Source: Terana coerulea (lineage: Eukaryota > Basidiomycota > Agaricomycetes > Polyporales > Phanerochaetaceae). From it: a stretch of DNA of 64,000 nt. Numbering within the stretch: the stretch's first letter is position 1; the number at the start of each line of letters is the position of its first letter. Made by a program: the position numbers and the translations under genes. Where the stretch lies: contig JAKOGH010000880.1 in NCBI GenBank assembly GCA_024811115.1, positions 62,001-126,000 of the forward strand, read 5' to 3'. This document shows positions 1-10,982 of the stretch, in pieces. The notes under the pieces are model-generated. The model made no database searches and was not told where the DNA came from. It saw nothing but the letters and a program-made list of their open reading frames with translations.

Positions 1-247
1 CTCGTGTAAGTCCGAGTAGCAGACAGTACTAAGACTTGTGAACATAGTGTACGTATTGATACACAACAAATATGTTATGCTACGGCACCAAGATACGCAT
101 ATTTAGGGAGCTGACTACAAAGGGTAGATTTACAGAATAGGGCGACAAGGCAACGGGCAAAGGAAGATCAATCGGAATAGACGAGCCACAGGTAATATTT
201 GGAAAGGATATAGAAGAATAGATAGCAAGGAAAAGGAGAAAAGGAAC

Positions 248-1623
248 TTATGCTCGCTTAGCGGCCTGTACGCGGTACTGAATTAGTTTTCTTCCTAAGC
301 AGAACAAAGCTACACGTACCCGAGCACTTCGTGCGCTTGATGCAGCTGCCTTAGAGGAGGCCGCTGACTTGACTGCGGACTTGGCCGCCGGTTTCGAGGG
401 CGCAGCCTTCTTGCCGCTGGAGGACCTCGCAGCGGTCTTTGCCTTCGAAGCGGCAGTGGTGCCTGTGGTAGCCTAATCGAAGTGTGTGAATGGCTGATTC
501 TCGCAAGACAATCCAATATTTACCTTCTTCGCAGTGTCCCTTCGGCTCGCGGTGGTAGTCTTCTTAGCGGGGACGGCCTTCTTCGCAGGAGCCTTCTTCG
601 CGATAGCAGCCTTAGCGGTGGGCTTAGCAGCAGGGGTAGCCTTCTTCGTCGCCGGCTTTACTGGCTTGGTCTCTTTTGCCTTGGTTGTGGCAGGCTTGCT
701 AGCTTTAGCGGACGGCTTGTCTTTGACAACCTTTTTAGCTTCCGCTTTCGGGGCGGCCTTGGTCGTCGCCGACCTGGGCTTAGCAGCAGACTTTGTCGCG
801 GTCTTAGATGCAGGCTTCGCAGCGGGCTTCGAGCTCTTGGACTCAGGCTTATTCTGGTGATTAGGTAAGCACGCGAACAAGACACTACACCAAAGGGGTC
901 TACTTACCTCTTTGGCAGCGGTATCTGCAGGCTTGGGGGTCTTTGGGGCAAGCTTCACTCGTCCCGAGCGTCCTGAAAATGATAGCTCAATATTTGCAGC
1001 CATAAGGTACAGGACGAAACAGTTTACCCTTAGGGAGAGCGAAGACGCCCTTCTCGGCGCCGGAGTTAATGGCCTTGCTGAGCTGGGTGATTTGGGCATT
1101 GCCAATGTCGAGCTTGTACTGCTCCTCGACGTACCTGAGTTACTTATTAGTACCAACCAATGTATTTACATCGAAGGGAAGGCGACATACTTCTTGATCT
1201 GAGGTCGGGAGACTCCGATCCGGGCATCGTCAGGGTTGCTAACGATACATTCCTGGAAATTTCAGGTCACAGTGAGTAAATGTGATGTTTGGATGAGCAA
1301 TAAGCATAAGGAGAAGCAGAAGTAACCATGGTCAATGAGCGGTATCAAGGGGAACAATGACGAAGCGGGGTGGCGCGGCGGCGGGCCATGCCCTGCGCCC
1401 TACCCTTTTGGGACTGCGCGGAAGAACAACCTCTACGCATGCTCTCTCGCCCATTTCTGAGGAGGAACGTAGGCAGTTCAGTCGCAAGGTCGTTAGCAAA
1501 GCCTACCTTGATCATTTCAATCCACGAGGGGTGCGCGGGGGCGGCTTTGGCGGCATTCTTCTTTGCGGCAGCAGTAGAGCCAGTCTTGCCGGACTTGGTC
1601 GAAGCTTTCTTTGCGGCGGCCAT
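248..1623 (-). CDS. Linker histone H1
   Basis: Linker histone that binds nucleosomal entry/exit DNA and compacts chromatin in the nucleus. Seven exons read on the minus strand: 1507-1623, 1191-1252, 1028-1134, 908-972, 524-853, 320-472 and 248-277, totalling 864 nt or 287 residues, in frame throughout. The N-terminus is Lys/Ala rich. It is followed by a winged-helix H15 globular domain (HPSWIEMIK, then IGVSRPQIKKYVEEQYKLD, then ITQLSKAINSGAEKGVFALPKG). The long C-terminal tail is built of Lys/Ala/Pro repeats such as AAKPASKTATKSAAK. The start is the ATG at 1621-1623, directly before the Ala/Lys stretch. The last 42-nt intron (278-319) is also open in frame, so retention would add 14 residues. 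This is one of the few genes here with no frame break. The family assignment is secure; the exact last exon is inferred. Confidence 0.93.
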
Positions 1624-2253
1624 TTCGACAACGATGCAAGGCTGATTTGAGAACGGCTATGTAGGCAGGCGAGTACTTTTGAGAGCCGGGGGATTGAATC
1701 TAGGAGGGGATGGGGGCGGGGGATGGTGGGGGTTCAGGAGAGAGAAGTGTTGAAACTCCGAGGCGCGTCGAGCCAGTCAACAAACCGTATTCCCGCGTCA
1801 CGTGAGACGTTAAACAACGGTCTGTGGGGAAACACATGGCTCGCATTTCAACAGTATCTTACCCTCCTTCATAGGCATGCTAATATGTTATGGGGCGTAC
1901 GAGTGCACTCTGTGAGAGGAAGATGTGCGGACGCTGTCCAAAACGCTTCAACGTTGTGGCCGACATTGAGTGACTATTTGCGGCCTACTTATGCACATAA
2001 AAAATATGTACACATGCTTCATGGATAGCCACCTTCATATGCTGTCGAATAAGCCTTATTCCACAATTATCCCCTCTTGACTGACGATGATACTGGGGGG
2101 ATTGTGAAGGGTCCTGCGAGTGCCTGGTAGAACACGCCTTCCTAAAGCGGAACGCGTCCTACGTCCATCTCGCGCAGATCTCGCGTTCGATCTGATGGTT
2201 CTCCACGTGCAGAGACGTGGAGACTTCCGTCGGCCTCGCCCAAGCGCTTTTTG
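1624..2253. other. Intergenic region upstream of H1
   Basis: About 630 bp without a supportable gene. The part next to H1 (about 1690-1740) is G-rich on the plus strand, so it is a pyrimidine-rich leader on the H1 coding strand, common in fungal promoters. No tRNA or conserved ORF was seen. Confidence 0.5.
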
Positions 2254-2261
2254 GTGCCGGT
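2254..2261. repeat. Left target-site duplication of the hAT element
   Basis: The octamer GTGCCGGT lies directly outside the left inverted repeat and is identical to 2930-2937. It marks the insertion site. Confidence 0.85.
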
Positions 2262-2929
2262 TAGTGTTGCCGTGACTTGAATTGAATTGACTGTGACTTG
2301 ACTTTTGATGACTGATCCTTTTGGGACAGTCAAGTCAAGTCAAGTCGTTCCCGATCAACTTGACTGCAACTTCAGTCGACTTCAGTCAGTCCCCGACAGA
2401 CTTCAGAGTGAGTTCCGCAGCCTCTGAGCCATATACCCATATTTTCGGGGTGGGTGCATGCTCTATGGATTATTCATGGCGTATCCTAGTATCTCTACCT
2501 ACATAGTATGGCTGCAGGGACGTGAAATTCGACTGCAAACGTCGGAGATGGCACCGGCTTCTCCATCAACGTGCGGCGCTAATAATGCTGATCCGCGCAC
2601 CAGCTCCCGTGGGCGCCTAAAGCTGACGTTCGCAGTCTCACTTGTTGCACGCTCTCGCGGCGGCAAAGGGTATATAATAAATGACAGATGCATGAAAATG
2701 ATGTCAAATAGGCCCAGTGAGTATTTTATCTCGTTTAAGGGCCGTAAAGCACGATTTGCGCTAAGGGTGACCAGTACCTTCCAATTCGGGATGCAGTCGT
2801 GACTGCAGTCACAAGTCAAGTCGAAGCCGAGTCAAGCCGACGCATAAGCTAATGAATTGACGTGACTTGACTGCGGTGTGACTTGACTTTGATGACTTGC
2901 GACTTTCCAGTCAGGTCACGGCAACACTA
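2262..2929. mobile_element. Non-autonomous hAT-type transposon (MITE)
   Basis: A 668-bp element bounded by terminal inverted repeats. The left end reads TAGTGTTGCCGTGACTTGA (2262-2280). The right end, reverse complemented, reads TAGTGTTGCCGTGACCTGA (2911-2929), with one mismatch in 19. It is flanked on both sides by GTGCCGGT, a perfect 8-bp direct repeat. The TAGTG start fits the YARNG consensus of hAT ends, and 8-bp duplications are typical of hAT transposases. Near both ends the motif TGACTTGA/TCAAGTCA recurs many times, and a longer unit, GTGACTTGACTTTGATGACT, appears at about 2291 and 2875. Subterminal repeats like this serve as transposase-binding sites in hAT elements. The interior holds no transposase ORF, so it would need a helper in trans. 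Confidence 0.88.
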
Positions 2930-2937
2930 GTGCCGGT
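2930..2937. repeat. Right target-site duplication of the hAT element
   Basis: The octamer GTGCCGGT lies directly outside the right inverted repeat and is identical to 2254-2261. It lies 54 bp upstream of the MZM1-like start codon, so the element sits in that gene's promoter or 5' leader. Confidence 0.85.
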
Positions 2938-2991
2938 TTGCCGGCTGCCTGGAACGAACGAGCGTCCTCGAAATCCAACGAGCCTGCGACC

Positions 2992-3516
2992 ATGTCCATC
3001 TCAACATCCCTCCGTGTATCCGCAAGAGCAGTCTATCGAGACCTACTGAGGGCATCAGCAGCTACGTTTGCTGGAGATGCTCCCGTTCAGAATGGTGTGT
3101 AACATACGCACTGTAGTCCGTTATTGTTTTCAGTTGATTTTCGATGCAGCGTTCCGTCTGAAAATGCGTAACGAGGTCCTGCCTAGCACCTCTACAACTG
3201 ACCCGAAGGTCTTTCGAGGAAAAGGTCACACTTGCGAAGGAAATTGCAGATGTCCTGAGGAAGAACGTTGTACAAGCCCGTAAGCTGGAGAAAGACCAGT
3301 CTGCTGAAGAGAAATGGCGTGCGTTTGACTTGAAATTCATCGTCTAAAGTAGCAACCATGACACCCCGCCTAGAATTGCGTATTACGGAGCACACTGAAC
3401 TTGGTTCTAACGAGAGCATCAAGAGCCCGCCTCCAGTAGAGCCCAGTCGGAGGATGCGAAAACAGCAAGCCAAGTACGCCATGTCCTCCAGGGCCGTAGC
3501 GCACCCATTCACATGA
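2992..3516 (+). CDS. MZM1: Mitochondrial complex III assembly factor, MZM1/LYRM7 family
   Basis: LYR-motif protein of the mitochondrial matrix. In the family it holds the Rieske Fe-S protein before its insertion into the bc1 complex. Exons are 2992-3094, 3150-3318 and 3374-3516. The N-terminus reads SARAVYRDLLRASAATFAGD, the LYR-type helix, followed by AFRLKMRNEVL. Further on are EIADVLRKNVVQARKLE and the family signature LRITEHTELGSNESIK. The three exons sum to 415 nt, one more than a multiple of three. The frame breaks at about 3205-3216, where GTCTTTCGAGGAAAAG seems to carry one extra C compared with the expected VFEEK reading. Because both sides are conserved, the indel is more likely a sequence error than a dead gene. 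A hAT element lies just upstream. The next gene begins 27 bp downstream on the same strand. Confidence 0.85.
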
Positions 3517-3543
3517 TTTAGATGTTGCTCTGCATAACTCAGA

Positions 3544-4155
3544 TTGACTGAGGAACCCAGCGATCCCCTTCCTGTATCTGCATTACCTCCTAATGGCTCC
3601 GTTCCCCGATACTACTCCCAACTCAAGAAGGCGCACAAAGTCCGCACTATACCTGAACTCAAAGAAGAAGATTTAGAAGAAACCTTTGTTAGAGGTGCAC
3701 GATTCGCTTCTGTGTTCTATAATTTAAACTAATTACTACATGAATGACAGGTAGTGGGCCTGGAGGGCAGTCCATCAACAAGACCGAGAACAACGTGCAG
3801 CTGGTTCACAAACCTACTGGTATCCGAGTTGTATGTCAAGAAACACGCTCTTTAGCTCAGAATCGTAAGATTGCCAGGAAGATATTATTGGACAAGGTAT
3901 GGCTGCCCTCACATCTGTTCATGCCATCCATTGAACACACCTGGTCAGCTTGACAAGATAGAGAACCCGGGAATATCAAAGCAGGAGATGGCTAGAGCGA
4001 AGCAGCAGGAGAGAGAGCGCAGGCGCAGGAAGAAGGCGAAAAAGAGGGCGAAGGAACGTGCTGCAGTCGATGATGAGGACGCGGATGCTACCGACCGGCT
4101 CGAGAGATCCATCCCCCAGCACCTACATCTTCAGCGCAACCTCGCGATTGGATGA
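3544..4155 (+). CDS. Mitochondrial release-factor-like GGQ protein (MTRFR/C12orf65 type), 5' end uncertain
   Basis: Class I peptide-release-factor domain protein lacking codon-recognition domains. In this family it acts in mitochondrial ribosome rescue. Exons are 3544-3694, 3751-3896 and 3949-4155. The peptidyl-hydrolysis motif [20 protein letters not shown] is intact. It is followed by [19 protein letters not shown] and a very basic tail ([19 protein letters not shown]), typical of the family's ribosome-binding extension. No ATG lies in frame in the first exon: the frame opens at a TTG (3544), with an in-frame TAA at 3535. A CAG acceptor at 3540-3542 suggests that a small upstream exon, possibly overlapping the 3' end of the MZM1-like gene, supplies the start and the targeting sequence. 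Function is secure; the N-terminus is not. Confidence 0.8.
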
Positions 4156-4576
4156 CTATTTAGACTCAATATATTCGTACTTCCATCCCCTCTAAGTATA
4201 AGCGGTGTAGTTGCACTGCTATCGAATATCTCTTAGAGCAGTGTACACGGGCGACCCTCTGGCTCGTCAACGACCATCATTGCCACTACAACTCGCACGT
4301 ACATGAGTAAATAATTTGAGTTAAAAGTGACCAGCTGTGCATAAGCTTTAAGGAAGTTCGTGGTCTCGGGTGTTTGTCCCGGATGCGAGAAGAAGCATGC
4401 GCGCAATGAGGCACGCGTCGTTGCTAGATATACGTTGGCACCTTACTTTATACTACCATCTGCGGCTGCGCTTCGACCCCCACTCTTGTTTTCACGACTA
4501 CAATCGCCTCCAAGGGGCCTAAACTGTTCTCTCTGGTCTAACAGCACATTCCTAGCTGTGCGTATTACCCTTCGAG
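4156..4576. other. Intergenic spacer
   Basis: About 420 bp between the release-factor-like gene and CAP. It should hold the terminator of the former and the promoter of the latter. Nothing else was recognised. Confidence 0.5.
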
Positions 4577-6575
4577 ATGGCTTCTACCGGAGGACTTCAC
4601 TCGCTTGCAACAATCATTAAGAGGTTCGCTCATTCTTCTCGCGACGACCCCAAGTATTGACTGCCTTCAGGTTGGAGGCAGCGACATCGCGTCTGGAAGA
4701 TTTGGCTGCTCTCGGCTCTACTGCTCCTCAGTCAGGACCGGCCGCTACAGCGCAATCGCCAGCATCTACAGAGCCTACACCTGTTCCGCCGCCCCCACCA
4801 CCGCCTGCCCCAGGAGCGGCATCTACTGCGCCCGCAGAAACACCCAAGGCTGTCGTCGCGTACACCGAGGCTGTCATCAATGCAAAGCTCAATCCGTTCG
4901 TTGAACTCACGAAGAGCTTTGCGAGCGAGTCCGTCATTGAACAGGTGAGTCGAATACACCGGTATGCTGGGTGATGCTTACAGTCTCCGACGGTCGTAGG
5001 TCAGCCTCGTAGAGAAGGAGTTCCTCAAGCTTCGCGAAGTCATTCAGCTTGCTGCGTCTTGTAAACAGCCCGACCAGAAAGGGCTGAGGGCGTTTTGCTG
5101 CCGCTCTCCAAGGAGATTGAGGCTGTGATACACGCGAAAGAGACATTCAGGAAGGATAGGGATTGGAATAATCACCATACTGTGCTCGCTGAGGGTGCGC
5201 CCGCAGTAGGGTGGGTTGCTGTGGTGGGTGACTCTGTTACTCTGCATATAATCAGTCTTGTGAACTGAATGATATGTAGTCGCCGAAACCAGGTCCATAC
5301 GTCAAAGACGTGAAGGAATCGACAGAATTTTACGGAAACAGAATCATCAAGGACTTCAAGGACAAGTTAGTGTTTTAAGCATCCGTTTGGGTGACTGGAT
5401 CTTTGACCTCCTTCAATCACAGAGAGCCTAAGCACGTTGACTGGGTCAGAGGATGGTACGGGCTGCTCGAAGAGCTTCGCAAGTATGTAACGGAGTACCA
5501 CACGACCGGCCTGGCTTGGAACGCTTCCGTACGCTCTTTCTTTCATTGTTGCGAAAATGCTGTTGATGTCCGCTTTCTATTCAGGGCGTCGCAGTTAGCG
5601 AATATCAAGCATCCTCAGGTGCACCGGCAGCGGCCAGCGGAGCTCCGCCTCCGCCCCCACCACCGCCTCCTGGCCCTCCACCACCACCAGCGGCTGCTCC
5701 TGCGCCCGCAGCTGGTGGTGTGTCTGCTGTGTTCGCCGAGCTCAACCGGGGCGCTGATGTGACCAAGGGCCTTAGGAAGGTGGACAAGAGCGAGATGACA
5801 CACAAGAACCCTACGCTTAGAGCCGGCAGCGTAGTGCCGTCGAGTGTCGGTTCCAGCTCTGCCGGTGTGTTTTACACACCAGCACTAGTTTACACGATGT
5901 TGATGGTAGGAAAAATAGCCGCCACACCAGCCAAGAAACCACTGAAGCCTTCCAAGCCGTCTGCACTGGCCGGCAAGAAGCCAACCAAATTCCAACTGGA
6001 AGGCAACAAATGGGCGATTGTGGGTATCCTTGGGCTCAATACTGGTGGCGCGCGACCTTATTCAATTTTCTTGCAGGAATACTACGAGAACGAGCCGTCG
6101 TTGGTGGTAGACAACACCGAGATCAGCCACATTATCAACTTATACGGCTGTAAGAATACTACAGTGATCGTCAAGGGCAAGATTAACGCCGTCACGCTGT
6201 GTGAGTGGTCTCCGTGCACGTCGTCAAACATCGTATCACTTATGGTTGCTACCAGTCAACTGCACCAAGACCAGCGTCCTCGTCGAAAACGTCATCTCCT
6301 CAGTTTCGGTCACAAACTCTCCTTCCTTCCAATTGCAGATCACTGGTTCGGCCCCCACAATCCAGCTCGACTCGACGGATTCCGGGCACATTTACTTGTC
6401 GAAGGAGTGTCTCGGTGTGGAGATCACGACAGCGAAGTGCAGCGCCATCAACATAAATCTGCCCGTCGAAGGCGAGGAGGAGGGCGTGTTCAACGAGGCC
6501 CCGGTTCCGGAGATGTTCAAGACAACGATTCAGAATGGCAAGCTGGTAACGACTGCCGTTGAGCATGCTGGATGA
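4577..6575 (+). CDS. CAP: Adenylyl cyclase-associated protein CAP/Srv2
   Basis: Actin-regulating protein that recycles cofilin-bound G-actin and links Ras signalling to adenylyl cyclase. Nine exons: 4577-4623, 4671-4944, 5000-5223, 5280-5365, 5423-5528, 5585-5864, 5910-6019, 6077-6200 and 6256-6575. In order the protein shows an N-terminal coiled coil (LATIIKRLEAATSRLEDLA), a proline-rich patch, the helical folded domain (VEKEFLKLREVIQLA, then ETFRKDRDWNNH, AEGAPAVGWV, KPGPYVKD), and a second polyproline tract at about 5640-5715. Next come the WH2-like segment (VFAELNRGADVTKGLRKV) and the C-CAP beta-helix domain (SHIINLYGCKNTTVIVKGKI, ending FKTTIQNGKLVTTAVEHAG). The exons sum to 1571 nt, one short of a multiple of three. 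The break is at about 5082-5090 (GGGCTGAGGGCG), where one base appears to be missing. Expected length about 523 residues. Confidence 0.92.
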
Positions 6576-7177
6576 GCTCGGGCGTAAATGGGCATTTCTA
6601 GGCTGTACATGGAGTGTATTCTTCTTGCTTTGTTCGGGACTAGAAACACAGGGCTTTGCACTGCATCGATTTTGCATGGCAACGCCATGTTCAGGGTGAC
6701 CGGTGGATGTCTGAACGTCGACTATCAGGGTGAGCCTCGCAGTGTTAAGAGCGCTATGACCCTAAATCAGGCGAGAAGGACGGAAGCATTGTGGCGGCCA
6801 TGAGCTCGAGACGGCAGTGGGGTGGGATGCACGCTAAGCGCTAAGCGACGGGTATCGTTCCGGCTGCGCCAAGCAGTCTCAAGCAGTGCGCCGACTGAGT
6901 TGCCGGCATCGCATGATGCAGAACGGATCAAAACATTAGACGCCAGGCGTATTGCTCAGACACTTGTGGCTGGAAATCTCCCGACATGCGCTCCTCGTAA
7001 TACCCACCGTACGTAGCGTCCCCACCTATCCTTCCATTCCGACGGTATTTGTTACCAGAGTCCCATACAAACCGCTGTCGACTCCCCAGGTGTGGTCCGT
7101 GCTCTCGAGAGCCAACATTTTAGCCAACATATACCCAAGCCTCACCCGTACCACCGAGGACATAGCGCAGTGGCAAA
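6576..7177. other. Intergenic region
   Basis: About 600 bp between CAP and the PhoD-like gene, with only short spurious ORFs. No RNA gene or repeat was recognised. Confidence 0.45.
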
Positions 7178-10100
7178 ATGGATATCACAGGGTTGCGAGC
7201 TAGACACCAGGCCAAGAAGGTGCACGTTACTGCATATATGTAGCCCTTTGTCGTATTGACTCTGAACATAGGAAGCCGAGCAATGGTCACATCCACAGAG
7301 AGGTCCAGATGGGCGATACCAACCCTACGAACAGCAGGTAGGGCCTATGACAGAGCCCTTCGTAGGCGGATTTCTACCACCGCCTTCACCCGCTCCATCC
7401 ACCGCACCCCCACACCTCCAGCCAAGGACCACCGATGGCAACATCAACCGTCTTTCCCTTCCATTGAGACGTACCCAAGTACAGCACCGTCATGGTCTCA
7501 AGCCTCACATGCAGATCCCCCGGCCCCGGAATCATATCTTTTCGCAGCGCAACAGCTTGCGCACATGAACCCCGTTGAGCGGTCCAAGAATCTACGTTTC
7601 GCGCACATGGAACCAATGCTGCAGTTCATGGCAGGGCCTTTGTTGCGGTATGATACAGTTGACGGTGATGGCGTTTGGCATGGTGTAGCTATGATTGTCA
7701 GTACGTCGAGAGCGAGTACACGATGTTCATTTTGTACTCAGTTTTGGTTGTATAGCTGCCGATGCTGGCTCAATATACGAACCTTACCCTACTTTGACGT
7801 ACGCATGGGATCCTAATGACCTGGCGAGAGCCTCGAGAGCGCGCAGGCCGTCTCAGAGAAGCGGGAGGTCCTTCGACTTGGGGCCTCATCCTGCGGATCC
7901 TTTGTCACTGCTGCAACCTGCTGCGAACAGTGATTCGGCCTTCAGCAGGCCGAACGCGCTAAAGCAGACGGTCGCCGGTCAAGAAATATGGGTGTACTGC
8001 GGAAGCGGAGGGTAAGTTACGTTTAGCATACAGCCACATCATAGTTAGCTAATAAATGCTCCAGAACTTCTACGTTCTGGCGGTTCATGATACACGTCCC
8101 ACTGGGGCCTGCCGAGATGAAGGTGTCCTATAGCGTCAACGGCGGGCAAGAAATGAGTTTCTTCGTGCCGGGTCGCAATCAGAATATGAGGTTTGCCGCC
8201 TACTCGGTATGCCCTCACCTCTCCTTCGATGTTCTTATGCCGCTTAATCCTTATGACTATATGCAGTGTAACGGTTTTAGTGCGGGTGTCAATCAAGATG
8301 ACTTCCGTGGTCCAGGTTTCCAGACTGGTTTCGACCCTGTGTGGACCGACCTCTTGCAGAAGCACAGCGAAGAACCCTACCATGCTCTTATTGGCGGCGG
8401 GGACCAGCTGTATTGCGATGCCATTGTGCGCGAGCCTGAGATGCAGGAATGGGTGAAGACGAAACTGCCGAACAAGAAAAAGAACTTCCCATTGACAGAC
8501 GAGATGCGTTTTGCTATCGATAGGTTTTACTTTAATCATTACTGCCAGGTGTTCAGAAGTGGTGCTTTTGCGAGAGCAAACTGTACGATGTGAGTCTGGA
8601 TCCAATCATGTTCAACTCAGGCTGACCAGACTAGTCCTATGTTGAATATGCTCGGTGCGTGCATCGAGTGAATCCGGTTAGTAATACATCTCCTCACAAT
8701 TTGTCTTGGTAGACGACCACGGTAAGCATTAATTTGACATTAATATAACCTCCATGAATGACCATATGCATCACAGACCTGGTGAGTGACAGTGTAGCTG
8801 CTTTAAGTGTACTATAGACTCAAGGAAGTGTGGAGATCGATGGTTTTGGAAGCTGTCAGTCACCCTCAGCTCCGCTATGCCAGCCCGTGCTGATACTGAT
8901 ACCATAGATCCTGATGAACTCATGAGATCCCCCGTCTTCTCAACGTAAGTGAAGGGAGTGATTTCAGTTACTGTACCCGACCGTCTGAGTTCTCAGCTCA
9001 TCAGAATTGGATCCCGAGGATACTTCTACTTTCTGCTGTTCCAGTGCTTTATCAATGGTGTGTCCCTCCGGAATACCTCCGCTTTGACTTGAACTGGCTG
9101 AATATTGTCTTAAGTCGAGGTAGATGGCCTGGATGTGAACAGGCATCCTTTCAAATCCCTCGTCATCGGAGCCAATGGGCCCTTCGTGCCATACCCGTCT
9201 CATTCCTTTGTGACGTACCTTGGCCCCCAGGTCTACATGCTTCTACTAGACTGTCGGTCAGTCAGGTGTTCTACAGATTGCAAATGTTCATGCTGAGCGA
9301 TCTTCCCCCAATTGTAGAGCGGAGCGGAAGAAGGACCAAGTATGCAGCCCGCAGGAGTACAAGGCGGTGTTCAATCGTCTTATGCAATTGCCACCGCAGG
9401 TCAGAACACCTTGTCGTTCAAATTGGTGTGTTCTTCTCAGGTCACACGTCTTCTTACGGAAGGGCTCGAGGCTGACGCCTGCGAAGGTATCCCTATCGCC
9501 TACCCGCGAATGGTTTTCCTCGAGACGGCGCTCGAGTCGAAGCTTAACCCGCTGGTTGCGCTGGGAAGGGCCGGTTCAATGGGGCTCTCCGGATTTGTAA
9601 ACAAATTCAACGCCGACGCTGAGCTTCTTGATGACTTGGTATCCATTGATCTCCGAACTTTCCGTATGAATTGCTTATTGATCCACGCATAGAACGACCA
9701 CTGGACGGCGAAGAGCCACAAGGTGGGCACGGCGGCTCCGGTTTCTTCGGAATGCCGGACTAATCCATCATGACCGTTGCAGAAAGAACGAAACTGGTTC
9801 ATCGAGCAGCTGCAGATGTATGCCAAGCAGACGTGCACGAGGGTCTCGTTTGTGTCGGGCGACGTGCACTGTTCGGCAGTAGGTGTATTGAAGACATTGA
9901 CCAAGGGCAAGAACAATCCAGAAGTACCCCCTTCTATGGATCACCGCTACATGATCAATGTCGTTACAAGTATGTTTTCTCCGCTTCCGTTCAAGCCCGC
10001 TATTAACTTCTTTTCTCAGGCGCGATCGTAAATACCCCGTAAGTATGTCTAGGCCTGCTTCATAGACTTCTACTCAGCTCCTCTCCAGACCACCCGCCGG

Positions 10101-10485
10101 GGTGCTGACGATGGTCGGAACGTTGGCGACCAAAACCCATCGGACCCTGCATCATGTCGACACCGACGAGACAATGGTGAGTTGACGTGATGTCGTGTCG
10201 TGCTTAATTGACTGCTGATGAATCACTATCAAGGCTCCCGTCTTTACAACAGATACGAATGGATCTTCGCCCAAAAGCAAGTACATCATGGGCCGTCGCA
10301 ACTGGTGCAGTGTAAAATGGGAACCGTCGTCGGGGAACCTGGTGTTTGACATCCGAGTGGAGAAAGAAAAAGGATACGGAGTTACTGTTGGGTATGTCGC
10401 TCTCCGTGTGAACTGTTCAGGTCAGATTGTTTAAGGTTTGCATGGCAGCTATCCAATATCAACACCTCCGCCGCGATGGAGTTGA
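7178..10485 (+). CDS. PhoD-like phosphatase domain protein
   Basis: Large fungal protein with a PhoD-like metallophosphatase domain; its substrate is unknown. The chosen ATG (7178) gives MDITGLRARHQAKKEAEQW, joined by an intron to a Pro/Gln-rich region (YEQQVGPMTEPFVGGFLPPP). After that come NPVERSKNLRFAHMEPMLQF, GPLLRYDTVDGDGVWHG, ADAGSIYEPYPTLTYAWDP and the catalytic domain. The domain contains CNGFSAGVNQDDFRGPGF, GGGDQLYCD, the metal-binding MLDDHDLIDGFGSYPDEL, MLLLDCRAERK, GIPIAYPRMVFLETALESK, FVSGDVHCSAVG and MGRRNWCSVKW. The C-terminus is VEKEKGYGVTVGYPISTPPP. The DDHD segment is assembled from exons of 20, 9, 5 and 19 nt (8635-8654, 8713-8721, 8777-8781, 8836-8854). Two frame breaks are present: about 7400-7430 (one base missing) and about 9399-9401 (extra A in CAGGTCAGAACACC). 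Confidence 0.85.
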
Positions 10486-10982
10486 GTTTCATCTGTCATG
10501 CTACGGGAACCTGCGTCAGGGTAATGGTTAGTCGGGGATACACTATTTTACCAGCGAAGTATTTTTTGGATATCTGGATCTGGCTCTATACCCAACGTTT
10601 TGCATATCGTAATAATCCAGTCAAAGTTAGAGCAACCTTGTTCCCATAGTTATGCTTTCGGAGGGTTTGGAGGTGTATGTGCCGGCGGAACGGCGGCGTT
10701 TGCAGTGACTGGCGCCGGAATGGCCGATATATTCAGACTCCGAGGCTGTACCTGGCCGTCGGAGGCCGGAATTACTCCATTTGGGCTAAGCGGTAATCCA
10801 ACCTAGGCTTGTAAGGGTTGCGGCTGTGATGTCTAGCTAACGGAACGTTTCCCGCCAATTTACCGTGAACGACCGTGAAGAGGGGATCACGCTTGTATCA
10901 GGCCGACCTGCACAGCGAGACCCGTTCTTCAAACGGTTTCGTACCACTTTCCTGCCACGAACCATCCACGAACGACCTCCAG
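10486..10982. other. Intergenic region
   Basis: About 500 bp upstream of the Zn2Cys6 gene. No gene, RNA or repeat was recognised. Confidence 0.45.

Noticed and set aside
473..1156. 227-codon minus-strand ORF spanning several H1 exons and introns
   Set aside because: It mixes true H1 exon sequence with intron and out-of-frame sequence; the spliced model explains the conserved residues better.
3544..3546. TTG as the true start of the release-factor-like gene
   Set aside because: Non-ATG starts are rare in fungi, and a nearby AG acceptor makes a missed upstream exon more likely.
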